This document shows positions 33,877 to 41,433 of a DNA stretch of 64,000 nt, one piece after another (position 1 is the first letter of the stretch; every line of letters starts with the position of its first letter). Source of the stretch: Chloroflexota bacterium (GTDB lineage Bacteria > Chloroflexota > Chloroflexia > Thermomicrobiales > UBA6265). Both the position numbers and the translations under genes were made by a program. Location of the stretch: positions 95,465 through 159,464 of the forward strand of contig JAEWEG010000066.1 of the NCBI GenBank assembly GCA_023389575.1, given 5' to 3'. The notes below the pieces were generated by a model. The model was not told where the DNA came from and did no database searches. It saw nothing but the letters and a program-made list of their open reading frames with translations.

Positions 33877-35025
33877 ATGCAACCCTATAAGCGCAAGAAG
33901 CGAACTCGACGCGACATGTTCGTCCTTGGTGGATGGCTCTTCGCCGACCTCCTCCTTGGCCTCGCCATGCTATTCGCCGTCGCCAATACCGTGGGCCAGG
34001 CGCCACCGACGCCCACGCCAACCGCCACGCCCAACCTCCTGGCGACCTCGGAGGCCAACCTGGCGATGGTACAGGCGTCGAATCAGCAGACCGTCGAGGC
34101 GCTCCAGACCCAGGCAAGCGAATCCGACCTGAGCGCCCAGCAAACGCAGGAAGCGGCGAACCAGCTCTTCGCCGAGGCCACGCGGGCGGCGGAGGAAGAG
34201 GCCACCCGCGCCGCGATGAGCGCGGACGAACGAGCCACGGCCGACGCATTGGCCACCCAGGAGGCGGCCGTCGCCCAGGGCACGATCGACGCCCTTGCGA
34301 CCCAGCAGGCAGGTTCCGAGCAGGACACCCAAGACTTGAACAACCAGTTGGCCACGAATGTCGCCCAGGCGACTCAGGCGGCGGAAGACCTCAACGCGAT
34401 GTCGACGCAACAGGCCGAGGTGGCCCAGGTCGCCACCGAAAACGCCGCCTCGGGCGCCAATGCCCAAGCCACCTCGGCCGCCGCCCAGAACGCCCTGGCG
34501 ACCAGCGAAGCCAACGCGGCGAACGCCCAGTCAACCGCCGATGCCTCCAGCCAGCAGGTGTCGGCCGCGCAGGCCACGGCGGATGCGTCCAGCCAGGAAC
34601 TGGCGAACGCGCAGGCCACCGCCGCCGCCGCCCAGGAGCAGGTCCAACTCAACTCGCTCAATCCGAACTCGATTCAGGAAACCATCCAGGTCGATCTCAA
34701 TGGCGTCCTCAGCGGGGACCAGGACGCGATTGACGAGGCGAACGCGGAACTCGATCGCGTGCTCGGCAAGTACGAGCAGGGAGATTCGTGCCGTATCGGC
34801 TTCGTGAACATCTCCTCACGTTCGTCCGAACTTGGGCAGGGTGTTCAACTCTCGGACGCCATCGGTGGACTGATCGAGGACCGCTATCCGAACCTGCTCC
34901 CCGAACCGGCGGACGACTCTTCTCCTCAACTCGCCAGTGAGTCGATCGCGTTGCCTGGCACCCAGCCAGTTGGCGAGGTCCAGCTCCAGCTATTCCTGAG
35001 TTCCGGCTGTCAACCGGCGGGCTGA
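33877..35025 (+). CDS. One-TM protein with Ala/Gln/Thr stalk and possible OmpA-like C-terminal domain
   Basis: A 382-residue protein. A basic N-terminus (MQPYKRKKRTRRD) is followed by one membrane helix (about 14-37, FVLGGWLFADLLLGLAMLFA), a Pro/Thr linker (PPTPTPTATP) and a ~200-residue stalk rich in Ala, Gln, Thr and Ser with heptad character (TQEAANQLFAEATRAAEEEA). The last ~120 residues form a compact domain with one Cys early and one late; ANAELDRVLGKYEQ and LSDAIGGLIEDRYP resemble a worn OmpA-type peptidoglycan-binding fold. A short N-tail, single helix and external wall-binding domain is the MotB/ZorB layout. It pairs with the two-TM coiled-coil gene just upstream. Assignment is tentative. 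Confidence 0.68.
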   Translation: MQPYKRKKRTRRDMFVLGGWLFADLLLGLAMLFAVANTVGQAPPTPTPTATPNLLATSEANLAMVQASNQQTVEALQTQASESDLSAQQTQEAANQLFAEATRAAEEEATRAAMSADERATADALATQEAAVAQGTIDALATQQAGSEQDTQDLNNQLATNVAQATQAAEDLNAMSTQQAEVAQVATENAASGANAQATSAAAQNALATSEANAANAQSTADASSQQVSAAQATADASSQELANAQATAAAAQEQVQLNSLNPNSIQETIQVDLNGVLSGDQDAIDEANAELDRVLGKYEQGDSCRIGFVNISSRSSELGQGVQLSDAIGGLIEDRYPNLLPEPADDSSPQLASESIALPGTQPVGEVQLQLFLSSGCQPAG

Positions 35026-35163
35026 TCATGGCCCGCGGCGTGGGCCACGATAGCGGCGGAATCGCCTTGACTCCGCCGCTCCACAAGGGTACGAACCATC
35101 TGAGTCGGTGTCAGACCTGCGCTATGGTGGTCGACGTCCATGCTATCCTGATGAACATTGTCA

Positions 35164-35186
35164 GCCAGTAAACGTACGTTGCTGGC
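35164..35186. promoter_or_regulatory. Palindrome upstream of trxA
   Basis: GCCAG (35164-35168), AACGTACGTT (35171-35180) and CTGGC (35182-35186) make a near-symmetric 23-base element about 45 bases upstream of the trxA -10 box. Possible regulator site. Confidence 0.35.
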
Positions 35187-35225
35187 GGCCATGGTTCCCA
35201 AATGCCCCATGGGCGACTGACCCTA

Positions 35226-35234
35226 TGCTATACT
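35226..35234 (+). promoter_or_regulatory. trxA extended -10 promoter
   Basis: TGCTATACT at 35226-35234 is an extended -10 element (TG-n-TATACT) about 43 bases before the trxA ATG. No good -35 is present, as usual for extended -10 promoters. A similar TGCTATCCT lies about 90 bases upstream. Confidence 0.55.
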
Positions 35235-35276
35235 TTGGGAAGTAACTAGATCGCAGCAGCGCGAATGGAGGTCCAT

Positions 35277-35639
35277 ATGGCCAAGCCAGTTGAAGTGAGC
35301 GACAGCACGTATCAGTCGGAAGTGATCGAGTCCAGCGTTCCGGTCCTCGTCGACTTCTGGGCGCCGTGGTGTGGTCCCTGCCGCCTCGTCGGTCCGATCC
35401 TTGAAGAGATCGCCAGCGAGCAGGATTCTCGCCTCAAGATCGCCAAGGTGAACGTTGACGAGCATCAGCAGCACGCCGGTCAGCTCGGGGTGTTCAACAT
35501 CCCGACCATGATCCTGTACAAGGACGGACAGCCGGTCGAGAAGATTGTTGGCGCCCTGCCGAAGAACCAGTTGCTCGAGCGCCTCTCTCCGTACCTGACC
35601 CAGGAAACGGGAGACGCCGACCCGGTGATCGCCCTGTAA
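35277..35639 (+). CDS. trxA: Thioredoxin
   Basis: A 120-residue cytoplasmic dithiol reductant. The active site is FWAPWCGPCRLVGP with C32 and C35; the cis-Pro loop is FNIPTMILYKDG, and VGALPKNQL closes the fold. The ATG at 35277 is chosen because GGAGG lies about six bases upstream; an earlier ATG at 35265 is part of that site. Transcribed from its own promoter as a single gene, with a 15-base-stem hairpin after the stop. nrdR lies opposite; thioredoxin and ribonucleotide reductase control are functionally linked, but adjacency may be accidental. Confidence 0.95.
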   Translation: MAKPVEVSDSTYQSEVIESSVPVLVDFWAPWCGPCRLVGPILEEIASEQDSRLKIAKVNVDEHQQHAGQLGVFNIPTMILYKDGQPVEKIVGALPKNQLLERLSPYLTQETGDADPVIAL

Positions 35640-35668
35640 GGGTTCTCTCCAAGGTCAGAGACAACAGC

Positions 35669-35700
35669 AAGCCCCTGTTCGCCGTGGCGAACAGGGGCTT
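35669..35700. terminator. Bidirectional terminator between trxA and nrdR
   Basis: Arms 35669-35683 and 35686-35700 (AAGCCCCTGTTCGCC and its complement) form a 15-base stem with a minimal loop, ending in CTTCGC. Serves the convergent trxA and nrdR transcripts. Confidence 0.85.
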
Positions 35701-35723
35701 CGCATATGCGGGAATATGCGCAA

Positions 35724-36170
35724 CTACCCTAGCGTGTCGACCTCTCTCCTCAAATCTTCGATGTCGGCGAACTGCCGGTACACGGATGCAAAGCGGATGT
35801 AAGCGACCTGGTCGAGGTCCTTGAGGTGGCGCAGCACGGTCTCCCCAACCTGCTCCGAGGTCACTTCCTTCACATTCAGCGCCAGCACCTCGCCCTCGAT
35901 CGCGCTGATCACTTCGTCGATCTGGTCCTCGCTCACCGGCCGCTTGGTCAAGGCCACGCGCAGCTTCTGGCGGAGCTTGTCCTGGCTAAACTCCTCGCGC
36001 CGGCCATCCTTCTTGACAACGACGATCGACGCGGGTTCGAATCGTTCGTAGGTCGTGAAGCGCTGGTGACAGGACACGCATTCACGACGCCGGCGTATTG
36101 AGTCGCCGCCGCTCAGTTCGCGTGAATCGACCACCCGGGAGTCATCGGTTCGACAGTACGGGCATCGCAC
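35724..36170 (-). CDS. nrdR: Transcriptional repressor NrdR
   Basis: A 148-residue repressor of ribonucleotide reductase genes that senses ATP/dATP. The zinc ribbon ligands are C3, C6, C31 and C34 (RCPYC, ECVSCHQRFTTYERFE), followed by the ATP-cone (VVVKKDGRREEF, KLRVALTKRPVS, YIRFASVYRQF). The start is a GTG at 36170 with GGAG eight bases upstream; longer in-frame readings are not part of the protein. It is the last gene of the division cluster, 97 bases after ftsZ, a position seen in several phyla. No ribonucleotide reductase gene is in the window. Confidence 0.97.
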   Translation of the reverse strand: MRCPYCRTDDSRVVDSRELSGGDSIRRRRECVSCHQRFTTYERFEPASIVVVKKDGRREEFSQDKLRQKLRVALTKRPVSEDQIDEVISAIEGEVLALNVKEVTSEQVGETVLRHLKDLDQVAYIRFASVYRQFADIEDLRREVDTLG

Positions 36171-36215
36171 GGCTTCATCTCCAATCGGGGGCACCGGTCT
36201 CCCCCACGAACGTCC

Positions 36216-36242
36216 GATGCCACCCTGGTTATGGGTGGCATC
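36216..36242 (-). repeat. Stem-loop between ftsZ and nrdR
   Basis: GATGCCACCC (36216-36225) and GGGTGGCATC (36233-36242) form a 10-base stem with loop TGGTTAT. There is no T-run in the leftward direction, so it may be a processing or partial termination site that lowers nrdR relative to ftsZ. Confidence 0.5.
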
Positions 36243-36267
36243 GTCATTAACGTCTTGCGTGTGCTGA

Positions 36268-37542
36268 CTATCGTTCCCGCAGGAATCGAACGATGGAAGA
36301 TTCCGTCTCCCAATCGTCATCCGGGTACACCGGAGGCTCGGGGGCGCGACGTCCACTATCCCGGCTGGCGGCCCGCGGCGCTTCTCGCTGTGGTTCACGG
36401 CTGAAGTTCTGGACCGAGAACGCATCGGTTCCAACCCGCTCGTCGAACCCGGTTGCGATGAGGGTGATCATCACCCCATCCCCGAGTGTTTCATCGATCG
36501 ACGTACCGTAGATGATCTCGGCGTCCTCATCGGCCGCGGCGCGAATCACGTCGGCCGCCTCGCTCGTCTCGAACAGGGTCAGGTTGCCGCCGCCGCTGAT
36601 GTTGTACAGCACGCCCTTGGCGCCCTGGATGTTCATTTCCAGCAGCGGGCTCTCGATCGCCTCACGCGCCGCGTTCACGCAGCGATCGGCGCCTTCGCCA
36701 TAACCGATGGCCATGAGCGCCGAACCAGCGTCCTGCATGATTGTCTTGACGTCCGCGAAGTCGAGGTTGATCACGCCGGGCTTGGTGATGAGGTCGGAGA
36801 TGCCCGCGATACCCTGTCGCAACACGTCGTCCGCGATCTGGAACGCCTCGGTCACCGTGGTCTTCGGATCGACCATGTGCAGGAGCCGCTCGTTCGGGAT
36901 CGTGATCAGCGCGTCCACGGTCTCCTTGAGCAGTTCGATGCCTTCCTCGGCCGCCCGGCGACGCCGGCCGCCCTCGAAGTCGAACGGCTTCGTGACCACG
37001 GCCACGGTCAGCGCGCCAGCCGCCTTCGCCAACCGGGCAATGGTGGGAGAGGCGCCGGTGCCGGTGCCCCCGCCCATGCCGGCGGCGATGAAGATCATGT
37101 CGCAGTCTTTCATCACCTCGGCGAGGCTCTCGGCGCTCTCCTCGGCCGCGCGTTCACCGATCTCGGGACGACCGCCAGCTCCGAGGCCCTTGGTCAGCTT
37201 GTCGCCGATCCGGACCGCGATGGTTGCCTCGCTGGTCATCAGCGCCTGGGCGTCGGTATTGACGGCGACAAACTCGATGCCATCGACCCCCGAGCGGACC
37301 ATGCGGTTGATCGCGTTGCCGCCCGCGCCGCCGACGCCAATGACCTTGATCCGGGCGAATGCCTGCGCATAGGAGTCGTACGTGCTCCAGCGGCTTCCCG
37401 TTGCCGGTTCCCCTCCGGCGGGCGCCTGTGGAGCCTGCCCGGCATCGTCCTGGGCGGCCTGCGGCGCTCCATGAACGCGAACCTGTTGTTGGCCCCTTGC
37501 CGGGTTCTGTCCTCGGGATTGCATCGTCCCATCACCATCCAT
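36268..37542 (-). CDS. ftsZ: Cell division protein FtsZ
   Basis: Tubulin-like GTPase that forms the division ring. Of 424 residues, the first ~60 are a Gln/Ala/Pro-rich extension, then KVIGVGGAGGNAINRM, the T4 loop GGGTGTG (157-163), the T7 region and VINLDFADVK. The C-terminus has a ~45-residue linker and ends WETESSIVRFLRER, a likely FtsZ tail peptide (though no ftsA is nearby to bind it). ATG 37542 is used; ATG 37524 is equally possible because neither has a clear ribosome site. It has its own extended -10 promoter, about 215 bases upstream. Confidence 0.97.
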   Translation of the reverse strand: MDGDGTMQSRGQNPARGQQQVRVHGAPQAAQDDAGQAPQAPAGGEPATGSRWSTYDSYAQAFARIKVIGVGGAGGNAINRMVRSGVDGIEFVAVNTDAQALMTSEATIAVRIGDKLTKGLGAGGRPEIGERAAEESAESLAEVMKDCDMIFIAAGMGGGTGTGASPTIARLAKAAGALTVAVVTKPFDFEGGRRRRAAEEGIELLKETVDALITIPNERLLHMVDPKTTVTEAFQIADDVLRQGIAGISDLITKPGVINLDFADVKTIMQDAGSALMAIGYGEGADRCVNAAREAIESPLLEMNIQGAKGVLYNISGGGNLTLFETSEAADVIRAAADEDAEIIYGTSIDETLGDGVMITLIATGFDERVGTDAFSVQNFSREPQREAPRAASRDSGRRAPEPPVYPDDDWETESSIVRFLRER

Positions 37543-37763
37543 GTTCAAGCAAAGCTCGGCACATCGGGCGCCGAATCCATCCGAACCCGGTTCCACCTGC
37601 CAGGAAGAGCAAACGCCAGCACGTTCGACCTTTCCGCCAGCCAGACCGCCGCCACCTCGACCACTTCCGATCGAACTCCGGCGGCCACCCGGAAATGCAT
37701 CGAAAAGCGCTCCGGCTCAACCGCTTCCGGCGTTCCAGATACGCTCCTGTCTCATACGTGCGA

Positions 37764-37772
37764 ATTATAGCA
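37764..37772 (-). promoter_or_regulatory. ftsZ extended -10 promoter
   Basis: Read leftward, TGCTATAAT (TG-n-TATAAT with a perfect -10 at 37764-37769). Transcription would start near 37757, leaving a leader of about 215 bases before ftsZ. This is the only clear promoter in the 300-base ddl-ftsZ gap, which otherwise holds no credible gene. Confidence 0.65.
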
Positions 37773-37842
37773 CGGTGTCCATACGCTCTTGACGTACGCG
37801 ACAACACACGCCCTCAGCGACTAAACCATGCGAACGAACGCG

Positions 37843-38973
37843 TTATCCTCGCTCGCCGTAGCGTTCGAGCGCCAATTGCACCAATCGTTCGACCAAGGCA
37901 CTCAGCGGCACGCCGGTGGCTTCCCACAGCATCGGGTACATGCTGATCGAGGTAAACCCCGGTAGCGTGTTCACCTCGTTGATGTACACCCGGTCGGTGT
38001 CACGCTCCACGAAGAAGTCGACCCGGGCCAGTCCCGCCAGGTCGAGCGCCTTGAAGGCATCCACGGCCGCGGCCTGGAGGTATCCCAGGAGCGGCGCGTC
38101 CACGGCCGCCGGGATGATCAGTTGGGCCGTATCCTCGATGTACTTGGCGTTGTAGTCGTAGAACTCACCAGCCGGCTTGATCTCGCCCGCGACCGAGGCC
38201 ATTGGCTCATCGTTTCCGAGAACCGCCAGTTCCAGTTCCCGCGCGTTCACGCCCTGTTCAACGACGATCCGGCGATCGAAGGCGCAAGCCATATCCATGG
38301 CCGCCTTGAACTCAGACTCGTCGTGGACCTTGGAGATGCCCACGCTGGAACCCATGTTCGCGGGTTTCACGAAACACGGATAGCCAATCGCCTCGCCGAT
38401 CCAGCCGGTGATATCCGCGGGCTTCTCCCGCCAGTCCCGGCGGTTCACCAACCGCCACGGCAACTGGGGCAGCCCGGCCTGGTCCAGGATCGTCTTGGTG
38501 ATCGCCTTGTCCATGCCGACCGCCGACCCCAGCACGCCGGAACCGACGTACGGAATGCCGGCAAGCTCCAGCAAGCCCTGCACGGTGCCGTCCTCGCCCA
38601 TCGGTCCATGGAGCGCCGGAAACACCACGTCGATCCCGTCGGTCAGTCCGCCAGGCACACCCACCGAGGCAGAGGATCCCGCTTCCGATACCAGCGCCTG
38701 CGTCGCACCCTCGTCAAGCGTGTCGGTCGAGGAGTCCTCACCATTGCCCAAATGGAACATCGGAGACGCGCTGGTCAGGGCCATCATCGGATCGCCGCCG
38801 GTGAGCCATTGACCGTGACGCGAAATGCCGATCGGCACCACCTCGAACTTTTCCGGGTCGAGGGCGCCGATAATGGTCTGGGCGGACCTGAGCGACACAT
38901 CGTGCTCAGCGGAACGGCCACCGAAGAGAACGCCGATCCTGATCCTGCGGGTATCGCTGTCGCCATGTGCCAT
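37843..38973 (-). CDS. ddl: D-alanine--D-alanine ligase
   Basis: Makes D-Ala-D-Ala for the peptidoglycan stem. The 376-residue ATP-grasp enzyme shows VLFGGRSAEHDVSLRSA, the serine loop region ALHGPMGEDGTVQGLLE, FVKPANMGSSVGISKV, GEFYDYNAKYIEDTA and the metal site INEVNTLPGFTSISMYPMLW. The insertion after residue 60 (HLGNGEDSSTDTLDEG) is longer than in E. coli. EFYDYNAKY is normal for the dipeptide ligase. It lies 51 bases after the murC-murB gene in the same operon. Confidence 0.95.
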   Translation of the reverse strand: MAHGDSDTRRIRIGVLFGGRSAEHDVSLRSAQTIIGALDPEKFEVVPIGISRHGQWLTGGDPMMALTSASPMFHLGNGEDSSTDTLDEGATQALVSEAGSSASVGVPGGLTDGIDVVFPALHGPMGEDGTVQGLLELAGIPYVGSGVLGSAVGMDKAITKTILDQAGLPQLPWRLVNRRDWREKPADITGWIGEAIGYPCFVKPANMGSSVGISKVHDESEFKAAMDMACAFDRRIVVEQGVNARELELAVLGNDEPMASVAGEIKPAGEFYDYNAKYIEDTAQLIIPAAVDAPLLGYLQAAAVDAFKALDLAGLARVDFFVERDTDRVYINEVNTLPGFTSISMYPMLWEATGVPLSALVERLVQLALERYGERG

Positions 38974-39024
38974 GAGTGGATGCGTCCTTCCAGTCTGCCT
39001 TCAGTTTGGCCCCTGTGACCCCGA

Positions 39025-41427
39025 CTACCATTCGCCCACGCGCTCGACCTCGGGGCGCAGGGTAATACCGTATCGCTCGTTCACAACCGCTTGCGCGTGC
39101 ATGATCAATTCCCATGCCTCGCTCGCGGTTCCGCCCCCGGCGTTCACAACCCAGTTCGCGTGCTTGGGCGAAAACCCCATCGCTCCCATCGTGAACCCCT
39201 TGAGCCCGGCCTCTTCGAGCAGCCGGCCCGCGTAGTCTCCCTCCGGGTTCGCGAAAGTCGAGCCCGAGCACGCGCCTGTCGGTTGCGTTCGCTTCCGGAA
39301 CGCCGCGTGGTCGTCGGCCAACGCCACCAGCCGCGCCGGATCGTCCTTGGGAAGCTCGAAGATGGATCGCACGACGATCCATTCACGCGGTCGAGCGGAC
39401 TCCTTGATCCTGGTCATCCGGTAGCGGGCTTCCAGCCAGTCGTTGCTCACTCGCCGGACCTCGCCCGACGTGAGCAGGAGATCGACGCCCGTTAGGTGAT
39501 CCTTAAGTTCCGTACCGTGCGCGCCCGCGTTGTTGACCGTGGCGCCACCGATTTGACCTGGAAGACCGACCCCCCAGTCCATCCCGGCCCATCCCTGTTC
39601 AGCGCAGTATCGTCCCACCCAGGACAACGGCGCCTGGGCTCCAACAGTCACCTCGACCCGATCGCCAAGGTCCACCGTCGTAAGCAGGGCGTCGGCCCGT
39701 TCGCCCGGCGTGCGAGCAACAATCACCAGGCCACGGATTCCGGCATCGGCGACCAGAAGGTTGCTGCCGCCCCCGATCACCGTCGTGGGCAGGCCTTCCG
39801 AGGCCGCCCAGCGCATCGCCGACACAATGTCGTCTTCCGTCGGTGTCCGCACCACGAAATCCGCCGAGCCACCGGTTCGCATTGTCGTGAACATCGACAT
39901 CGACTCGTCTCGCATCACCTTGAGGTGAGGCGCTTCCGGGATGGTGACCGTCGCGATGGGCGGTCGTTTCCGCCTCGCCGCCGGAGGCGTCGTGGCGGGA
40001 GCCTCGGACGCCCGGGCGGTGAGTTCGCTCAGGATGACGGCGCCGGTCTTCGTGATATCTCCCGCGCCGAGCGTCAGGATCACATCGCCAGGCCGCGCCA
40101 ATGACGACGCGAGCCTCCCCGCGTCTTCAGGCCCCTGGGCCGCGTGCGACGGCACTGTCACCTTGTCCAGCACGCTCTGGTTCGTGATACCCAGCGAATC
40201 GGTTTCCCCGGAGGGATAAATGTCGAGGAGCACGACTTCGTCCGCGGCGTTGAGCGATTCGGCGAACTCGACAAGCAGCGACTTCGTACGGCTGTAGGTA
40301 TGCGGCTGATGGACCACCATGACGCGACGGTCGGGGTACTGGAGCCTCGCCGCCGCGATGGCGGCCGCTATCTCTTCGGGATGATGAGCGTAGTCGTCAA
40401 CAACATCGACGCCATCAACGGCCCCCTTGTGCTCGAATCGTCGCCCCACTCCCGTGAACGGCTCGATGGCGTCGATCGCCTCCCGAGGTGTGAACCCGAC
40501 GGAATGGAGCGCCGCCACGGCCGCGATCGCGTTTCTCGCGTTGTGCTTTCCTGGCACGGAGAGGTTGGCCGGATACTCGGTTCCCTCAGGGCTCCGGAAG
40601 ATCCATCCATCGTCGACCCGGCTCAAACGCCACCCGGCATCCTCGGTTTCACCGAAGGTGACGATCGCGAACGGGAGGGCGGTTTCCTCCCTGAGTGCCG
40701 CCAGCACGCGCGAGCATCCCGCATCGTCGGCGGCGATCACCAGGGTTCCGCCAGGCCTGGTGCTCCGGGCAAACTGGAGAAAGGCTCCGTCGTAATCAGC
40801 CTGGTCGGCATAAATGTCCGGGTGATCGAAACTCACGGCGGTGATGATCGAGACTTCCGGCCGCAGCCACAGGAACGACCGCGAAAACTCGTCCGCCTCG
40901 ACCACCATGAACTCACCCGTGCCCCGGGCGGTATTCGTGCCCAGTCCCGGCAGCACCGCGCCGACCGCGAAGCCCGGATCGAGCTCGAGCCCAATCAGGC
41001 CGATCGCCAGCATGCCCGACGTTGTGGACTTCCCGTGCGTTCCCGACACCGCGATTTCGCGGCGAGGATTGGCCATCATGCCCAGCAGCTGGCCGCGAGA
41101 GGCCATGATCGCCCCACGTGCCCGCGCCGCGGCGAGTTCGGTGGCGGCGTGCAGCTCGGCGCGCAGCGTGCTCACGACGAGATCGGCTCGTCCAGCCAGG
41201 GTTGGATCGTCGTGACCAAACACGATCTCCACGCCCTTTTCCCGGAGGGATTGCACGATCACCGAGTCCGACGCGTCCGAACCGGTGACGGTATAGCCGT
41301 CCAGGAGCAGCACCTGCGCCAGGCCGCTCATGCTGATACCGCCTATCCCAATGAAATGTACCGTTGCCGGCAGCGGCGGGAGAGCGAGGTCCTGGGTCAG
41401 GCGTTCAAGATCGGTCACGAGATGCAT
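39025..41427 (-). CDS. MurC-MurB fusion: UDP-MurNAc--L-alanine ligase / UDP-enolpyruvyl-GlcNAc reductase
   Basis: An 800-residue bifunctional enzyme. The MurC part (1-~475) has VHFIGIGGISMSGLAQVL, the ATP loop VSGTHGKSTTSGM (128-140), VEADEFSRSFL, and DDYAHHPEEI (344-353). A Pro/Arg linker (about 475-500, ATTPPAARRKRPP) leads to MurB (~505-800) with TMRTGGSADF, IGGGSNLLVADAG (551-563), GLPGQIGGATVNNAGAHG and the catalytic Ser723 in CSGSTFANPEG. The order is reversed relative to pathway chemistry (MurB acts before MurC). No frameshift is seen; both halves look intact. Starts six bases after murD. Confidence 0.95.
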   Translation of the reverse strand: MHLVTDLERLTQDLALPPLPATVHFIGIGGISMSGLAQVLLLDGYTVTGSDASDSVIVQSLREKGVEIVFGHDDPTLAGRADLVVSTLRAELHAATELAAARARGAIMASRGQLLGMMANPRREIAVSGTHGKSTTSGMLAIGLIGLELDPGFAVGAVLPGLGTNTARGTGEFMVVEADEFSRSFLWLRPEVSIITAVSFDHPDIYADQADYDGAFLQFARSTRPGGTLVIAADDAGCSRVLAALREETALPFAIVTFGETEDAGWRLSRVDDGWIFRSPEGTEYPANLSVPGKHNARNAIAAVAALHSVGFTPREAIDAIEPFTGVGRRFEHKGAVDGVDVVDDYAHHPEEIAAAIAAARLQYPDRRVMVVHQPHTYSRTKSLLVEFAESLNAADEVVLLDIYPSGETDSLGITNQSVLDKVTVPSHAAQGPEDAGRLASSLARPGDVILTLGAGDITKTGAVILSELTARASEAPATTPPAARRKRPPIATVTIPEAPHLKVMRDESMSMFTTMRTGGSADFVVRTPTEDDIVSAMRWAASEGLPTTVIGGGSNLLVADAGIRGLVIVARTPGERADALLTTVDLGDRVEVTVGAQAPLSWVGRYCAEQGWAGMDWGVGLPGQIGGATVNNAGAHGTELKDHLTGVDLLLTSGEVRRVSNDWLEARYRMTRIKESARPREWIVVRSIFELPKDDPARLVALADDHAAFRKRTQPTGACSGSTFANPEGDYAGRLLEEAGLKGFTMGAMGFSPKHANWVVNAGGGTASEAWELIMHAQAVVNERYGITLRPEVERVGEW

Positions 41428-41433
41428 CCTGGA

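Noticed and set aside
32150..35025. Direct naming of the coiled-coil pair as Zorya ZorA-ZorB
   Set aside because: No ZorA/MotA stator motif is visible, only two membrane helices are predicted in the first protein, and ZorC/ZorD-like genes are absent.
37532..37807. Short Arg/Trp-rich minus-strand frame in the ddl-ftsZ gap, considered as an ftsQ remnant
   Set aside because: No POTRA-like features, begins upstream of the likely ftsZ transcription start and overlaps the ftsZ start region; better explained as chance.
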